Below, in pieces: positions 8,732 to 17,645 of a DNA stretch of 64,000 nt (within the stretch, counting starts at the first letter, position 1; every line of letters begins with the position of its first letter). Source of the DNA: Massilia endophytica. Its GTDB lineage: Bacteria; Pseudomonadota; Gammaproteobacteria; Burkholderiales; Burkholderiaceae_D. A model generated the notes under the pieces. It saw only the letters and a program-made list of their open reading frames with translations. It did not search any database and was not told the origin of the DNA. The translations under genes and the position numbers were made by a program. The stretch lies in NCBI RefSeq assembly GCF_021165955.1, contig NZ_CP088952.1, forward strand, positions 2,046,001-2,110,000, given 5' to 3'.

Positions 8732-9237
8732 GTTCCGGTCCCGGTGTCGTCGAGCGGCGCGGCGCGCCCGGCACGGGCGGCGGCACGGCGTTCGGTAAAG
8801 AAGGATTTCAGGAGATTACCGCATTCTTCGGCCAGCACGCCAGCAACGGTCTCCGTGTGATGGTTCAGGCGCTCCTGTTCGAACAGATTGACGACCGAGC
8901 CGCAGGCGCCCGTCTTCGGATCGGCCGCACCGTAGACCACCCGCGCCAGGCGCGCATGCATCATGGCGCCCGAGCACATCACGCAGGGTTCGAGCGTCAC
9001 ATAAAGCTCGCAGCCCGGCAGGCGGTAGTTGCCAAGAACCGCAGCCGCCGCGCGCAGGGCCACGATTTCGGCGTGCGCCGTGGGGTCATGGCCCGCGATG
9101 GGCTGGTTGAAGCCGCGCGCGATGATCTCGCCGTCCTTCACCACCACGGCACCCACCGGCACCTCGCCCAGCGCCCAGGCCTTGCGCGCCTCGGCCAGGG
9201 CCTCGCGCATGAAGCCTTCTTCCGCGCTGTCAGGCAT
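8728..9237 (-). CDS. tadA: tRNA-specific adenosine deaminase
   Basis: Converts A34 to inosine in the anticodon of tRNA-Arg(ACG). 169 residues with the zinc deaminase signature: HAE (TAHAEIVALR) providing a zinc His and the proton-shuttling Glu, and PCVMC giving the two zinc cysteines (EPCVMCSGAMMHARL). The motif GAADPKTGACGSVVNL is typical of TadA. The C-terminus has an Arg/Ala-rich tail of about 20 residues beyond the core. It overlaps queD by 8 bp upstream and ldcA by 4 bp downstream, so it is embedded in the operon. Confidence 0.96.
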   Translation of the reverse strand: MPDSAEEGFMREALAEARKAWALGEVPVGAVVVKDGEIIARGFNQPIAGHDPTAHAEIVALRAAAAVLGNYRLPGCELYVTLEPCVMCSGAMMHARLARVVYGAADPKTGACGSVVNLFEQERLNHHTETVAGVLAEECGNLLKSFFTERRAAARAGRAAPLDDTGTGT

Positions 9238-9676
9238 CGGTGATCTCGGCCCAGCAGTTCGGGGTTTCGTGGAGCACCAGCTTGTGCAGGCGCAGGCCGG
9301 TGCCGTAGCGGTCCTTGTAGGCAGCCTTGAGGATGTCGAAAGCCACGGCCGCCAGGTTCTCCACGGTTGGAATGCGGTCGATCACCACCGTCTTGTGGCC
9401 AGGCAGGGAGGCCAGGAATTCCTTGACCGCCGCATCCTTCTCGTAGACGAGGAAGGCGTGGTCCCATACGTCCACCAGGTGCTCCTTGGCGAGCGCCTTC
9501 ACGTCCGAGAAATCCATGATCATGCCGTTGTCCGAATTGCCTTCGGCGGTGATGACCTGGCCCGTGAGCGTAATCTCCAGCGTGTAGCGGTGGCCGTGCA
9601 GGTTGCGGCACTGGCTCTTGTGGTCGGGAATCCGGTGGCCGGCATCGAATTCGAGCTTGCGGGTAATGGTCAGCAT
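9230..9676 (-). CDS. queD: 6-carboxytetrahydropterin synthase
   Basis: Second step of the preQ0/queuosine pathway: turns 7,8-dihydroneopterin triphosphate into 6-carboxy-tetrahydropterin. 148 residues, standard for the family. The zinc-binding histidines are seen in FDAGHRI and in NLHGHRY, and the catalytic Cys lies in SQCRNLHG. HETPNCWAEI at the C-terminus holds the substrate-binding glutamate. It begins one base after the queE stop codon, so the two pathway enzymes are made together. Confidence 0.95.
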   Translation of the reverse strand: MLTITRKLEFDAGHRIPDHKSQCRNLHGHRYTLEITLTGQVITAEGNSDNGMIMDFSDVKALAKEHLVDVWDHAFLVYEKDAAVKEFLASLPGHKTVVIDRIPTVENLAAVAFDILKAAYKDRYGTGLRLHKLVLHETPNCWAEITDA

Positions 9677-9677
9677 G

Positions 9678-10313
9678 TCAGGGGATGTTCAGTAATTTGT
9701 GGGTTTGCAGGCTCAGTTTCCATTTCGGATTGCGCTTGCAGGTTTCGATCGCCAGCGTGGTGTTGTAGGCGGCCAGGGGGCCGTCCATCGGCTGCACGAA
9801 GAAGTTCTCGAAGTCCAGGCCCTCATAGGCGGCCAGGTCCTGGTCCTTCTGCGGGATGACGACCTTGATCTCGTTGCCCTTCTCCACCACCAGCTTCGAG
9901 CCCATTTTCGGGCTGACGCAGATCCAGTCCACGCCCGCGGGCACGGGCAGCGTGCCGTTGGTTTCGATGGCGATGGTGAAGCCGCGCGCGTGCATGGCAT
10001 CGATCAGCGGGGCATCGAGCTGCAGGAGCGGCTCGCCGCCCGTGAAGACGACGTACTTGCTGGCCGCGTGGGTGGCGGGCCAGAGGCCGTCGATCACCTC
10101 GGCCAGGCTGTCCGGCGTGGCAAACTTGCCGCCGCGCTCGCCGTCCGTGCCGACGAAGTCCGTGTCGCAGAACTGGCAGACGGCGCTGGCGCGATCACTC
10201 TCGCGCCCCGTCCACAGGTTGCAGCCCGCGAAGCGGCAGAACACGGCCGGACGCCCGGCATGGGCGCCTTCGCCTTGCAATGTATAAAAGATTTCCTTGA
10301 TGCTGTAAGTCAC
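9678..10313 (-). CDS. queE: 7-carboxy-7-deazaguanine synthase, CX14CX2C type
   Basis: Radical SAM enzyme making 7-carboxy-7-deazaguanine from carboxytetrahydropterin, third step to queuosine. The cluster-binding cysteines are spaced CX14CX2C (CNLWTG...AVCQFCDTDF) instead of the usual CX3CX2C, as in the Burkholderia enzyme. FTGGEPLLQ is the SAM-contacting GGE motif. I place the start at GTG 10313 (peptide MTYSIKEIFYTLQGEG, 211 residues) because this is where the family begins; an upstream ATG at 10370 would add a Gly/Pro-rich 19-residue extension. The gene is first in the queE-queD-tadA-ldcA unit. Confidence 0.93.
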   Translation of the reverse strand: MTYSIKEIFYTLQGEGAHAGRPAVFCRFAGCNLWTGRESDRASAVCQFCDTDFVGTDGERGGKFATPDSLAEVIDGLWPATHAASKYVVFTGGEPLLQLDAPLIDAMHARGFTIAIETNGTLPVPAGVDWICVSPKMGSKLVVEKGNEIKVVIPQKDQDLAAYEGLDFENFFVQPMDGPLAAYNTTLAIETCKRNPKWKLSLQTHKLLNIP

Positions 10314-10466
10314 GATGAATCCCGATATCGGCCCGCCTGGGCCGGGAGGCAACCCTCTATTATAAGCCAAGCGCCTTTGTCATCAAAGATTGCGGATGGT
10401 CAACATTTGCCGCCCGCCCCGCCTGCACAATGGCTGGACTTCCACAGCGCCCATTTCCGCCAGCCA

Positions 10467-11465
10467 ATGAACAGCCCCCTTCGCCTGCCCATGCCTCCCG
10501 CCATCCCCGAACACCAGCACGGTTTCGCCTTCAAGCTGCTGGAACTGCTCGCCATTCCCACCTTCGTGGTGGATTCGCGCGGCAAGGTGATCCTGTGGAA
10601 CCGCGCCTGCGAGCGCCTGACGGGCGTGCCGGCCTATGAAGTGCTGGGGACGGCCGAACACTGGCGCTGCTTTTACGAACGGGCCCGTCCCACGGCCGCC
10701 GATCTGCTGCTGCAGGGCCGCAGCGCCGAGGCCCCCGGCCTCTACGAGCGCTGGAGCCTGGGCGGCGAGCGGGGCCAGAGCCTGTGCGCCGAGTCCTGGT
10801 ACCAGCTGCCGCGCACGGGCCACCGGCGCTATCTCGCCATCGACGCCAGCCCCGTGCAGGACAGCGAGGGCCGCCTGATCGCCTGCATCGAAACCGTGAG
10901 GGATGTGACCGAAGAAAAGCAGGCCCGCATCGCCCTGGAGCAATTGGCCACCAGGGACGGTCTCACGGGCCTGGCCAACCGCCGCTGCTTCGACCAGACG
11001 CTCCAGGGCGAATGGTCGCGCGCCCAGCGCCACCAACAGCCCCTTTCCCTATTGATGGTCGATGTCGACAACTTCAAGCAGTACAACGACGCCTACGGCC
11101 ACGTCGGCGGGGACACCTGCCTGCAGCGCATCGCGGCCGCTGTCGCCAGCGAAATGCGCACCAACGACCTGGTGGCGCGCTACGGCGGCGAGGAATTCGC
11201 CGTCATCCTGCCCAACCAGGCGCTGAAAGGCGCGGCCATTGTGGCCGAGCGCATCCGCTGCCGGGTGGAAGCCCTGCAACTGCCCAACCTGGGCACGGGC
11301 CAGCGCGTGGTCACGGTGAGCATCGGCGCCGCCACCGCCCTGCCGGGTGTGGAGAGCCTGCCCGCCCAGCTGGTGGCGACGGCGGACGCCGCCCTCTACC
11401 GCGCCAAGCACATGGGCCGCAACCGCATCAGCCTGCCCCTCGCGGACGAAGCGGCTCAGGTGTAA
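10467..11465 (+). CDS. PAS-GGDEF diguanylate cyclase
   Basis: 332 residues, soluble. An N-terminal PAS domain (about 20-150, with the segment VVDSRGKVILWNRACERLTG and a PAC-like DVTEEKQARI end) senses an unknown signal; the C-terminal GGDEF domain (about 165-325) makes cyclic di-GMP. The catalytic loop reads YGGEEF, an active version, and DxxxFK metal-binding residues are seen in DVDNFKQYND. No RxxD inhibitory site is obvious before the loop. The ATG at 10467 is used because PAS homology starts soon after; an in-frame ATG at 10491 is a possible alternative. Its end overlaps the convergent protease gene by 10 bp. Confidence 0.9.
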   Translation: MNSPLRLPMPPAIPEHQHGFAFKLLELLAIPTFVVDSRGKVILWNRACERLTGVPAYEVLGTAEHWRCFYERARPTAADLLLQGRSAEAPGLYERWSLGGERGQSLCAESWYQLPRTGHRRYLAIDASPVQDSEGRLIACIETVRDVTEEKQARIALEQLATRDGLTGLANRRCFDQTLQGEWSRAQRHQQPLSLLMVDVDNFKQYNDAYGHVGGDTCLQRIAAAVASEMRTNDLVARYGGEEFAVILPNQALKGAAIVAERIRCRVEALQLPNLGTGQRVVTVSIGAATALPGVESLPAQLVATADAALYRAKHMGRNRISLPLADEAAQV

Positions 11466-13156
11466 TACACGCCCAGCGGCATGTGACTGCCGACCAGGGC
11501 CACGTTCTCCGCCGACTCCGAAAAGCCGATCAGCACCTGCTCGCGCGACATGCCCGCCTGCAGGTTCGCCACGTGGAAGTTCAGGCCCGCGGTATCGGGC
11601 TCGCGGTGCAGCGCATTGCGGTAGAGCAGCGTGACGAAATCCGCATCGCTCTGGTTGGCGCCGTAGATCGATTTGAATTCCTCGCTGTGGATGAAATCGT
11701 AGGTGATCGACTGCAGGCTCACCCCGCGCTCCTGCGCGCGCAGCCAGTGGCCCATCCCTGGCGTGTCAGGCGCACGGACGAAAGCCGTTTCATAGAGGCG
11801 ATAAATCTGTCCGGCCGCGCCGTCCAGGTCGAGGGCCACGCCACCATCGCTGAACTGAAGCCGTTCCACATTCGTCAGGGCATCGGTCACGCCGCCGCCG
11901 GTGATGGTGAAGCCGGTGGCCGTCCTGTGCAGCTCGTAGGCGCTGTGCACGCCGCTGAACACCACCGTATCCAGGCCCGCGCCCGCATCGATATTCTCGG
12001 CCGCCGCGCCCGCGCTCAAGGTGTCGTTGCCCATGCTGCCGCCCAGGCGCTGCAGCAGGGGGAAGTCGCTGGCCTGCACCGTGCGGTCGGCAAATTGCAG
12101 CACCTCCACGCCCGTCAGCAGGTCGCTGCCGTCGCCGATCACGCTCAGTCCCGATCCCGTATTCTGCACCGCGTATTTCGCGAACGTGCCTCCGAAGACC
12201 ACGGTGTCGCGGCCGCCTCCGCCTTCGATCCGGTCGCTGCCGCCCCCCTGGTAGATCAGGTCCGCGCCCGCGCCACCCGTGATGCCGTTGCCTGCGCCAT
12301 TGCCGTAAATGGTGGAGCCGCCATTGCCCGCGACGGCGTTCTGGATCGTCACCCCGTAGGCGATGGACACATTGTTCAAGCCGCGTGCGGTCTCGCTGAA
12401 GGCCCCAGCATTCAGGTTGATGATGGTGGCGCCCGTGCAGGCCGAGAAATCGAAGGTGTTCAGGCCGCCCGCGTCCCACACGCAGGAAGAAGCAATGCTG
12501 TTGGTGAAGCTGTAGACATCGTTGCCCGTGTGGTAGCTCGTGTTCGCCCCGTACAGGTACTGGATGGCCTGGATATCGTACAGCATGGGCGTGGTGGCGT
12601 ACTTGCCGTTGATCGCCTGGCTGCTGGGGTCCTCGTAGGACATCTGGGTGTAGTCGCCGTTGTCCGTGGCCGCGGGCAGATAGGGCCCGGGCGTGCCGTT
12701 GCCGGTCGAGTTGTAGTTCCCCGGATGCTTGAGGCCCAGCATATGGCCGATCTCGTGAATCATCACGGTCGGACCGTAGCTGCCCGGCGTGAACACCTTG
12801 TTGTAGGAAGGGTCCTTGGCCAGGAACATGTACAGGCTGCTGTAGCCCTGCTCGGGCAGGTAGGCGTAGCCGCTGCTCTTCGTCTGGGTATTGGTCCCGA
12901 ACTGCAGGTTGCCCATGTTCGCCGTGGTTTCCACGAAGGTCAGGTTGGCCACGTTGGCCCACAGCTGCAGGGCGCTGCGCACGGCTGCCTGCTGGGTGGA
13001 GCTCATGGGCGTGAAGCCGAGCTTGTCCTCCGCGTCCGCGTTGGCGGGCAGGCGGGTCAGGAAGCTGTAGGTCAGGGTGGCCGGCGTATGGGCAGCAATA
13101 TTCCAGCTGCTGTACACCAGGGAATCGATGGCATTGATGCCGGTACTCAGACTCAT
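11456..13156 (-). CDS. Serralysin-like M10 metalloprotease with RTX-type repeats and DUF4214
   Basis: Predicted extracellular zinc protease of 566 residues. The catalytic helix HEIGHMLGLKHP starts at residue 134 (H134, E135, H138, H144) and a Met-turn MSYED follows about 45 residues later. A Ca2+-binding Gly/Asp-rich region (GNGAGNGITGGAGAD, GGGSDRIEGGGGRD) is followed by two beta-roll-like blocks of about 85 residues and a C-terminal DUF4214 domain (IYRLYETAFVRAPD, LYRNALHREPD). There is no signal peptide, as expected for type I secretion, but no secretion genes are near. I start at ATG 13156; a longer frame to 13222 adds residues without family resemblance, and neither site has a clear ribosome binding site. 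Confidence 0.88.
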   Translation of the reverse strand: MSLSTGINAIDSLVYSSWNIAAHTPATLTYSFLTRLPANADAEDKLGFTPMSSTQQAAVRSALQLWANVANLTFVETTANMGNLQFGTNTQTKSSGYAYLPEQGYSSLYMFLAKDPSYNKVFTPGSYGPTVMIHEIGHMLGLKHPGNYNSTGNGTPGPYLPAATDNGDYTQMSYEDPSSQAINGKYATTPMLYDIQAIQYLYGANTSYHTGNDVYSFTNSIASSCVWDAGGLNTFDFSACTGATIINLNAGAFSETARGLNNVSIAYGVTIQNAVAGNGGSTIYGNGAGNGITGGAGADLIYQGGGSDRIEGGGGRDTVVFGGTFAKYAVQNTGSGLSVIGDGSDLLTGVEVLQFADRTVQASDFPLLQRLGGSMGNDTLSAGAAAENIDAGAGLDTVVFSGVHSAYELHRTATGFTITGGGVTDALTNVERLQFSDGGVALDLDGAAGQIYRLYETAFVRAPDTPGMGHWLRAQERGVSLQSITYDFIHSEEFKSIYGANQSDADFVTLLYRNALHREPDTAGLNFHVANLQAGMSREQVLIGFSESAENVALVGSHMPLGVYYT

Positions 13157-13282
13157 GATGCAAAAGGAGGAAATAGGAGCGTTGTCCCATGGTAGCACGG
13201 CATCAGCGCTGGTCTGTCGCACCGCAATGATTTATTCTGGCAAGTGTTGTCGCCTTTACTCTTCACTAAGAAAGGGATCACC

Positions 13283-16102
13283 TTGCAAAAGCTTAAATAT
13301 CTGGCAGCATTCCCGGCCGCCGCCATACTGTGCGCCCAGGCGTACGCCGCCGACGTCCTGCCCTTCAAGGCTACCGAGAAGACGCTGCCGAATGGACTGA
13401 AAGTCATCGTCGTGCCGACCGGCTTCCCCAACATCGTGTCGCTCCAGATTCCCGTGCAGACGGGGTCGCGCAACGAAGTGGAGCCCGGCAAATCCGGCTT
13501 CGCCCACTTCTTCGAACACATGATGTTCCGCGGCACGAAGGACTATCCGCCAGAAAAATATCAGGACATCATCACCCGCGCCGGCGCCCGCCAGAACGCC
13601 TACACCAGCGACGACCTGACCAACTATCACACCACCTTCGCGCGCGAGGACCTGGAGACGGTGCTCAAGGTGGAGGCGGACCGCTTCCAGAACCTCTCCT
13701 ACAGCGAGGACGTGTTCAAGACGGAATCCCGCGCCGTGCTGGGCGAATACAACAAGAACAGCGCCAATCCCGTGCAGAAGCTCTTCGAGGCCATGCGCGA
13801 CTCGGCCTACAGGGAACACACCTACAAGCACACCACCATGGGCTTCCTCAAGGACATCGAGGACATGCCCAACCAGTACGCCTATTCCAAGGTCTTCTTC
13901 GACCGCTGGTACCGCCCCGAACGCACCACCATCATCGTGGCGGGCGACGTGGAACCGGCCAAGGCGGTCGCCCTGGTCGAGAAATACTGGAGCAAGTGGC
14001 AGCGCGGCAGCTACAAGGTGAACGTGCCGGCCGAACCGGCGCCGCAAGGCCCCGTCTACCGCCACGTGCCCTGGGCCACGCCCACCCTGCCCTGGGTGGC
14101 GGTCGCCTTCCACGCGCCCGCCTTCTCCGACCAGCAGAAGGACCAGGCGGCGCTGAGCGTCCTGCTCTCGCTCTCCTTCGGGCGCACCTCGCCGCTCTAC
14201 AAGCGCCTGGTGCAGGACGAGCAGAAGGTGGACCAGCTCTTCGACAGCACGCCCAACCGCGTCGACCCGACCCTGGCCATGCTGGGCGCCCGCGTCAAGA
14301 AGCCTGAGGACACGCTCTACGTGCGCGACGCCATCCTGCAGACGGTGGCCCGCCTGCGCAGCCAGCCCGTGGGCGCCAAGGAACTGGCGGACGCCAAGTC
14401 GGCCCTGAAATATGGCCTGATCCGCTCCCTCGACAATACCGAGCAGATCGCGGGCACCCTCGCCTCCTACGTCCACTTCCAGCGCTCCTACGGCACCCTG
14501 AACCGCTATATCGCGCTGATGGACACCCTGACCCCGGCCGACCTGCAGGCCGCCGCCCGCAAGTACCTGACGGACGAGCGCATGGTGGTCACCACCCTGT
14601 CGCACGCCGCCCTGCCCGCCGCCATCGGCGAGCTGCCCAAGCTGGCCTCCTTCGAACCCCAGGCAGGCAAGGCGAGCTTCGACATGCTGGTGCAGAAGAC
14701 GGCCCTGCCGCAGATCCGCTACAAGCTGCTCTTCGCCGCCGGTTCCGCCCACGATCCGCAAGGCAAGGAAGGCCTGGCTGCGCTGACGGCCGCCATGGTC
14801 GCTTCCGCCGGCTCCACCGAGCGCAAGATCGACGAAGTGACCAAGGCCCTCTTCCCCATGGCCGGTTCCTTCAGCGAACAGACCGACAAGGAGATGACCA
14901 CTTTTACCGGCACCATCCACAAGGACAACTGGAACCAGTTCCAGCAGATCGTGATGCCCCTGCTGCTCTCGCCGGGCTTCCGGGAAGAGGACTTCCGCCG
15001 CCTGAAGGACGCGCAGAAGAACGCGCTGGAAGTGGACCTGAAGGGCAATAACGAAGAGGAGTTCGGCAAGGAGCGCTTGCAGACCAATGTGTTCGCGGGC
15101 AGCGGCTACGCCCATCCCGTGCTGGGCACCGCCAAGGGCATCGACGCCATCACCCTGGACGACGTGAAGGCCTTCTACAAGCAGGCCTACACGCAGGGCG
15201 CCCTGCGCGTGGGCATCACGGGCGACGTGTCCGACGCCATGAGCGAATCGCTGAAGGCTTCCCTGGCCGCGCTGCCTGGCGGCCCGGGCCTGGCGGCGAC
15301 GCCGGTCCCCGCCGCGCGCCAGCCCCAGGGCCTGGAAGTGGAGATCATCGAGAAGAACACGCGCGCCACCGCCATTTCCTTCGGCCTGCCGCTGAGCGTG
15401 ACCCGCTCGCACCCGGACTTCCCCGCCCTGTGGCTGGTGAAGACCTGGCTCGGCGAGCACCGTTCCTCCAGCGCCGCGCTCTACCAGCGCATCCGCGAAG
15501 TGCGGGGCATGAATTACGGCGACTACGCCTATATCGAAGCTTTCCCGCGCGGCATGTTCCAGTTCTTCCCCAGCCCGAACCTGGGCCGCAAGGCGCAGCT
15601 CTTCGAAGTCTGGATTCGTCCCGTGGCGCCGGAAAACGCCCACTTCGCCCTGCGCCTGGGCATCGCGGAACTGGACAAGCTGCTGGCGAACGGCCTGACG
15701 AAGGAGCAGTTCGAAACGACGCGCGGCTACCTGATGAAGAATGTCTTCGTCATGACGGCGACGCAGGACCAGCAGATCGGCTATGCCCTGGATTCGCAGT
15801 GGTACAAAACGCCCGAGTTCACGAAGCTCATGCGCGACGGCCTGTCGAAACTGACGGTGGACGAGGTGAATGCCGCCATGCGCAAGCACCTGTCGGCGCG
15901 CAATCTCTCGGTGGTCATGATTGCCAAGGATGCGGCGGGGCTGAAGGAGAAGCTGGTGTCGGACGCCTTCTCGCCCATCAAGTACGACGGCAACAAGCCG
16001 CAGTCCGTGCTGGATGAGGACAAGGCCATCGGGGCCATGAAGCTGAACATCCGCCCCGACGCCGTGCGCATCACGCCCGCCGCCGAGGTCTTTACGCAGT
16101 AA
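13283..16102 (+). CDS. M16 family zinc metalloprotease (insulinase/pitrilysin), secreted
   Basis: 939 residues with the usual tandem M16 architecture. The N-terminal half carries the inverted zinc motif HFFEH (residues 75-79) with a downstream acidic segment near VFKTESRAVLGEYNKN that supplies the second zinc Glu. The C-terminal half is a second, inactive M16 copy with the R/Y-type motif (RIREVRGMNYGDYAYIE). A TTG start at 13283 has AAAGGGA at good spacing and opens directly into a signal peptide (LAAFPAAAILCAQAYA|AD); an earlier in-frame start at 13244 would bury it. It probably degrades peptides in the periplasm. The stop abuts the convergent regulator gene. Confidence 0.92.
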   Translation: MQKLKYLAAFPAAAILCAQAYAADVLPFKATEKTLPNGLKVIVVPTGFPNIVSLQIPVQTGSRNEVEPGKSGFAHFFEHMMFRGTKDYPPEKYQDIITRAGARQNAYTSDDLTNYHTTFAREDLETVLKVEADRFQNLSYSEDVFKTESRAVLGEYNKNSANPVQKLFEAMRDSAYREHTYKHTTMGFLKDIEDMPNQYAYSKVFFDRWYRPERTTIIVAGDVEPAKAVALVEKYWSKWQRGSYKVNVPAEPAPQGPVYRHVPWATPTLPWVAVAFHAPAFSDQQKDQAALSVLLSLSFGRTSPLYKRLVQDEQKVDQLFDSTPNRVDPTLAMLGARVKKPEDTLYVRDAILQTVARLRSQPVGAKELADAKSALKYGLIRSLDNTEQIAGTLASYVHFQRSYGTLNRYIALMDTLTPADLQAAARKYLTDERMVVTTLSHAALPAAIGELPKLASFEPQAGKASFDMLVQKTALPQIRYKLLFAAGSAHDPQGKEGLAALTAAMVASAGSTERKIDEVTKALFPMAGSFSEQTDKEMTTFTGTIHKDNWNQFQQIVMPLLLSPGFREEDFRRLKDAQKNALEVDLKGNNEEEFGKERLQTNVFAGSGYAHPVLGTAKGIDAITLDDVKAFYKQAYTQGALRVGITGDVSDAMSESLKASLAALPGGPGLAATPVPAARQPQGLEVEIIEKNTRATAISFGLPLSVTRSHPDFPALWLVKTWLGEHRSSSAALYQRIREVRGMNYGDYAYIEAFPRGMFQFFPSPNLGRKAQLFEVWIRPVAPENAHFALRLGIAELDKLLANGLTKEQFETTRGYLMKNVFVMTATQDQQIGYALDSQWYKTPEFTKLMRDGLSKLTVDEVNAAMRKHLSARNLSVVMIAKDAAGLKEKLVSDAFSPIKYDGNKPQSVLDEDKAIGAMKLNIRPDAVRITPAAEVFTQ

Positions 16103-16579
16103 CTACAGCAGGGGCCTTTCCCCTGCCGCGCTGTCCAGCGCCAGTTCCGAGGTTTCCTTGGCGCTGGTCAGCGCGATCAGGGTCTCGGTGCGCAGCACGC
16201 CGGGAATGGGCTTCAGGCGCTCCACCATCAGCGCCTGCAGCGCCGCCGTGTCGCGCACCCTCACCTTCACCAGCCAGTTGTGCGGCCCCGTGATATGGTG
16301 GGCTTCCTGCACCTCCGGCAGCGCCGTCACCTGGCGCGCGAATTCCGCCTCGTCCGCCCGCGGCTCCAGGTCCACGAAGACGAAGGCGCACAGCCCCAGT
16401 CCCACCTTCAGCGGATCGGCCACGGCACGGTTGGCCGCCACCACGCCCGAGGCGTTCATGCGCCGCACGCGGTCGCTCACGGCGGACACGGAAAGGCCGA
16501 TCTCCTGCCCAATCTCGGCGGCGGAGCGGCGGTTATCGCTTTGCACGATACGCAGAATTTGCAGGTCGATAGCATCCAT
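16103..16579 (-). CDS. Lrp/AsnC family transcriptional regulator
   Basis: 158 residues. An N-terminal winged helix-turn-helix (DLQILRIVQSDNR, then GLSVSAVSDRVRRM) is followed by the ligand-binding RAM/ACT domain (residues about 65-145), with GPHNWLVKVRV and a C-terminal TLIALTSAKET. Regulators of this type respond to amino acids and usually control an adjacent amino acid transport or metabolism gene. No such gene is next to it here: it is convergent with the M16 protease and followed upstream by a short unknown gene and a nuclease. Target unknown. Confidence 0.92.
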   Translation of the reverse strand: MDAIDLQILRIVQSDNRRSAAEIGQEIGLSVSAVSDRVRRMNASGVVAANRAVADPLKVGLGLCAFVFVDLEPRADEAEFARQVTALPEVQEAHHITGPHNWLVKVRVRDTAALQALMVERLKPIPGVLRTETLIALTSAKETSELALDSAAGERPLL

Positions 16580-16594
16580 GCGGGCAGTTTGCCT

Positions 16595-16849
16595 TTATTC
16601 GAAGGGATTTGCCACCTTTTTCACCTTGGGCGCGGGCAGCGCGGCGGGCAGCTCCTCGCCCTCCAGCCGCGCCACCACCTCGCCCAGCAGCTTGTGCAGG
16701 GCGCGTGCCTGCTCCAGCCCGGCGCGGTCGCGCGTCAGGTCCACGCCGCCGTGCAGGCTCACGCGGTCCACGCGGTTCTCCACGGCGAGCCCGCCGACAT
16801 TCAGCACATCGGACTCGTTGGCAAAGGGTTTGAAACCGGTCTTGCTCAT
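16595..16849 (-). CDS. Conserved small protein of unknown function
   Basis: 84 residues, soluble, acidic-basic mixture. It begins MSKTGFKPFANESDVLN and has a probable helix (DRAGLEQARALHKLLGEVVARL). The start is one base after the nuclease stop codon, and coding appears favoured over the other frames. The middle segment resembles short hypothetical proteins I have seen in Burkholderiales, but I cannot assign a role. The tight junction suggests it is co-transcribed with the nuclease gene. Confidence 0.65.
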   Translation of the reverse strand: MSKTGFKPFANESDVLNVGGLAVENRVDRVSLHGGVDLTRDRAGLEQARALHKLLGEVVARLEGEELPAALPAPKVKKVANPFE

Positions 16850-16850
16850 G

Positions 16851-17612
16851 TCAGCCTTTCCGCTTGCCCGCCTTCGGTTTCGGCAGGCGCAGCATGATCT
16901 CTTTCCGGGATGGGGTGAGCGAAGGTAGCAGATTGATGCCGATCCTGCTTTCCAGTTGGGCGATGCTCAGGATCTCGGGCCGCGCATCGGCCGCGTTCTC
17001 CACGAACCAGGCCCCTCCCGCCCCCTGGCGCGGACTGTACACCACCTTGTACAGGTGGCTGGGCACCAGCACATTGCCCACCTTCTGCAGCTGGCCGCCG
17101 AGGAAGGCCGGCCCCGTCAGCACATACAGGTCGCCCTCCTTCTTCGCCATCTTACGCACGGCCTGCTCGATGCCCGACCACACATGGCGGTTGTTCTCCG
17201 AATCCTGGGGCACCATATTGGCCAGCGAGAAGCTCTGCTGCTGGCTCTCCCGGTCCGGCATGTCGCCGTTGGGGGCCATGTGGCCGCGGTCGAAACCGCT
17301 GCGCGCATAGTCGGCCAGCTCGGCGCGCTGGCCACGCGGCAGGCGCGGCTCGGGATGGAAGGAGTTCTCCCGCGAGAGTTCGGAGGCCGCCGCCACGTTC
17401 GGCGCCGTGAGATGCTCGGCCGACCAGAGCGGCGTGCGCGTCAGGCCGGAGTGCATGACGCCGAAGACCTTGTAGCACAGCTCCTGCGTGCCCTTGGCGA
17501 GTTTCTCGTTGCGGATTTCGGGCGCGCGGCCCTGCATGTAATGCTGCGGACAGGCCGCAAAGGCCCATCCGCACGCCGCCAGCATGGCGGCGCCAATCAG
17601 TTTGCGAAGCAT
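16851..17612 (-). CDS. Secreted DNA/RNA non-specific endonuclease
   Basis: 253 residues with an N-terminal signal peptide (LIGAAMLAACGWAFA|AC). The nuclease fold of the Serratia NucA type is shown by the active-site motif DRGHMAPNGDM (residues 108-118), whose His is the general base, and by the Mg2+-binding Asn in SLANMVPQDSENNRHVW. It would cleave extracellular or periplasmic nucleic acid, possibly for nutrient uptake. ATG 17612 has AGGAA just upstream and is preferred over a start 6 codons earlier. The C-terminus is Lys/Arg-rich. Confidence 0.93.
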   Translation of the reverse strand: MLRKLIGAAMLAACGWAFAACPQHYMQGRAPEIRNEKLAKGTQELCYKVFGVMHSGLTRTPLWSAEHLTAPNVAAASELSRENSFHPEPRLPRGQRAELADYARSGFDRGHMAPNGDMPDRESQQQSFSLANMVPQDSENNRHVWSGIEQAVRKMAKKEGDLYVLTGPAFLGGQLQKVGNVLVPSHLYKVVYSPRQGAGGAWFVENAADARPEILSIAQLESRIGINLLPSLTPSRKEIMLRLPKPKAGKRKG

Positions 17613-17645
17613 GGTTCCTGCACTGAACAATCGGATGGCGGCATT

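Noticed and set aside
10784..13195. 803-codon open frame on the plus strand
   Set aside because: Overlaps the PAS-GGDEF gene out of frame and lies antisense to the serralysin-like gene; composition is shadow-like.
13256..15889. 877-codon open frame on the minus strand
   Set aside because: Shadow of the M16 protease, which has HFFEH, signal peptide and full length. Long antisense frames are expected at this GC content.
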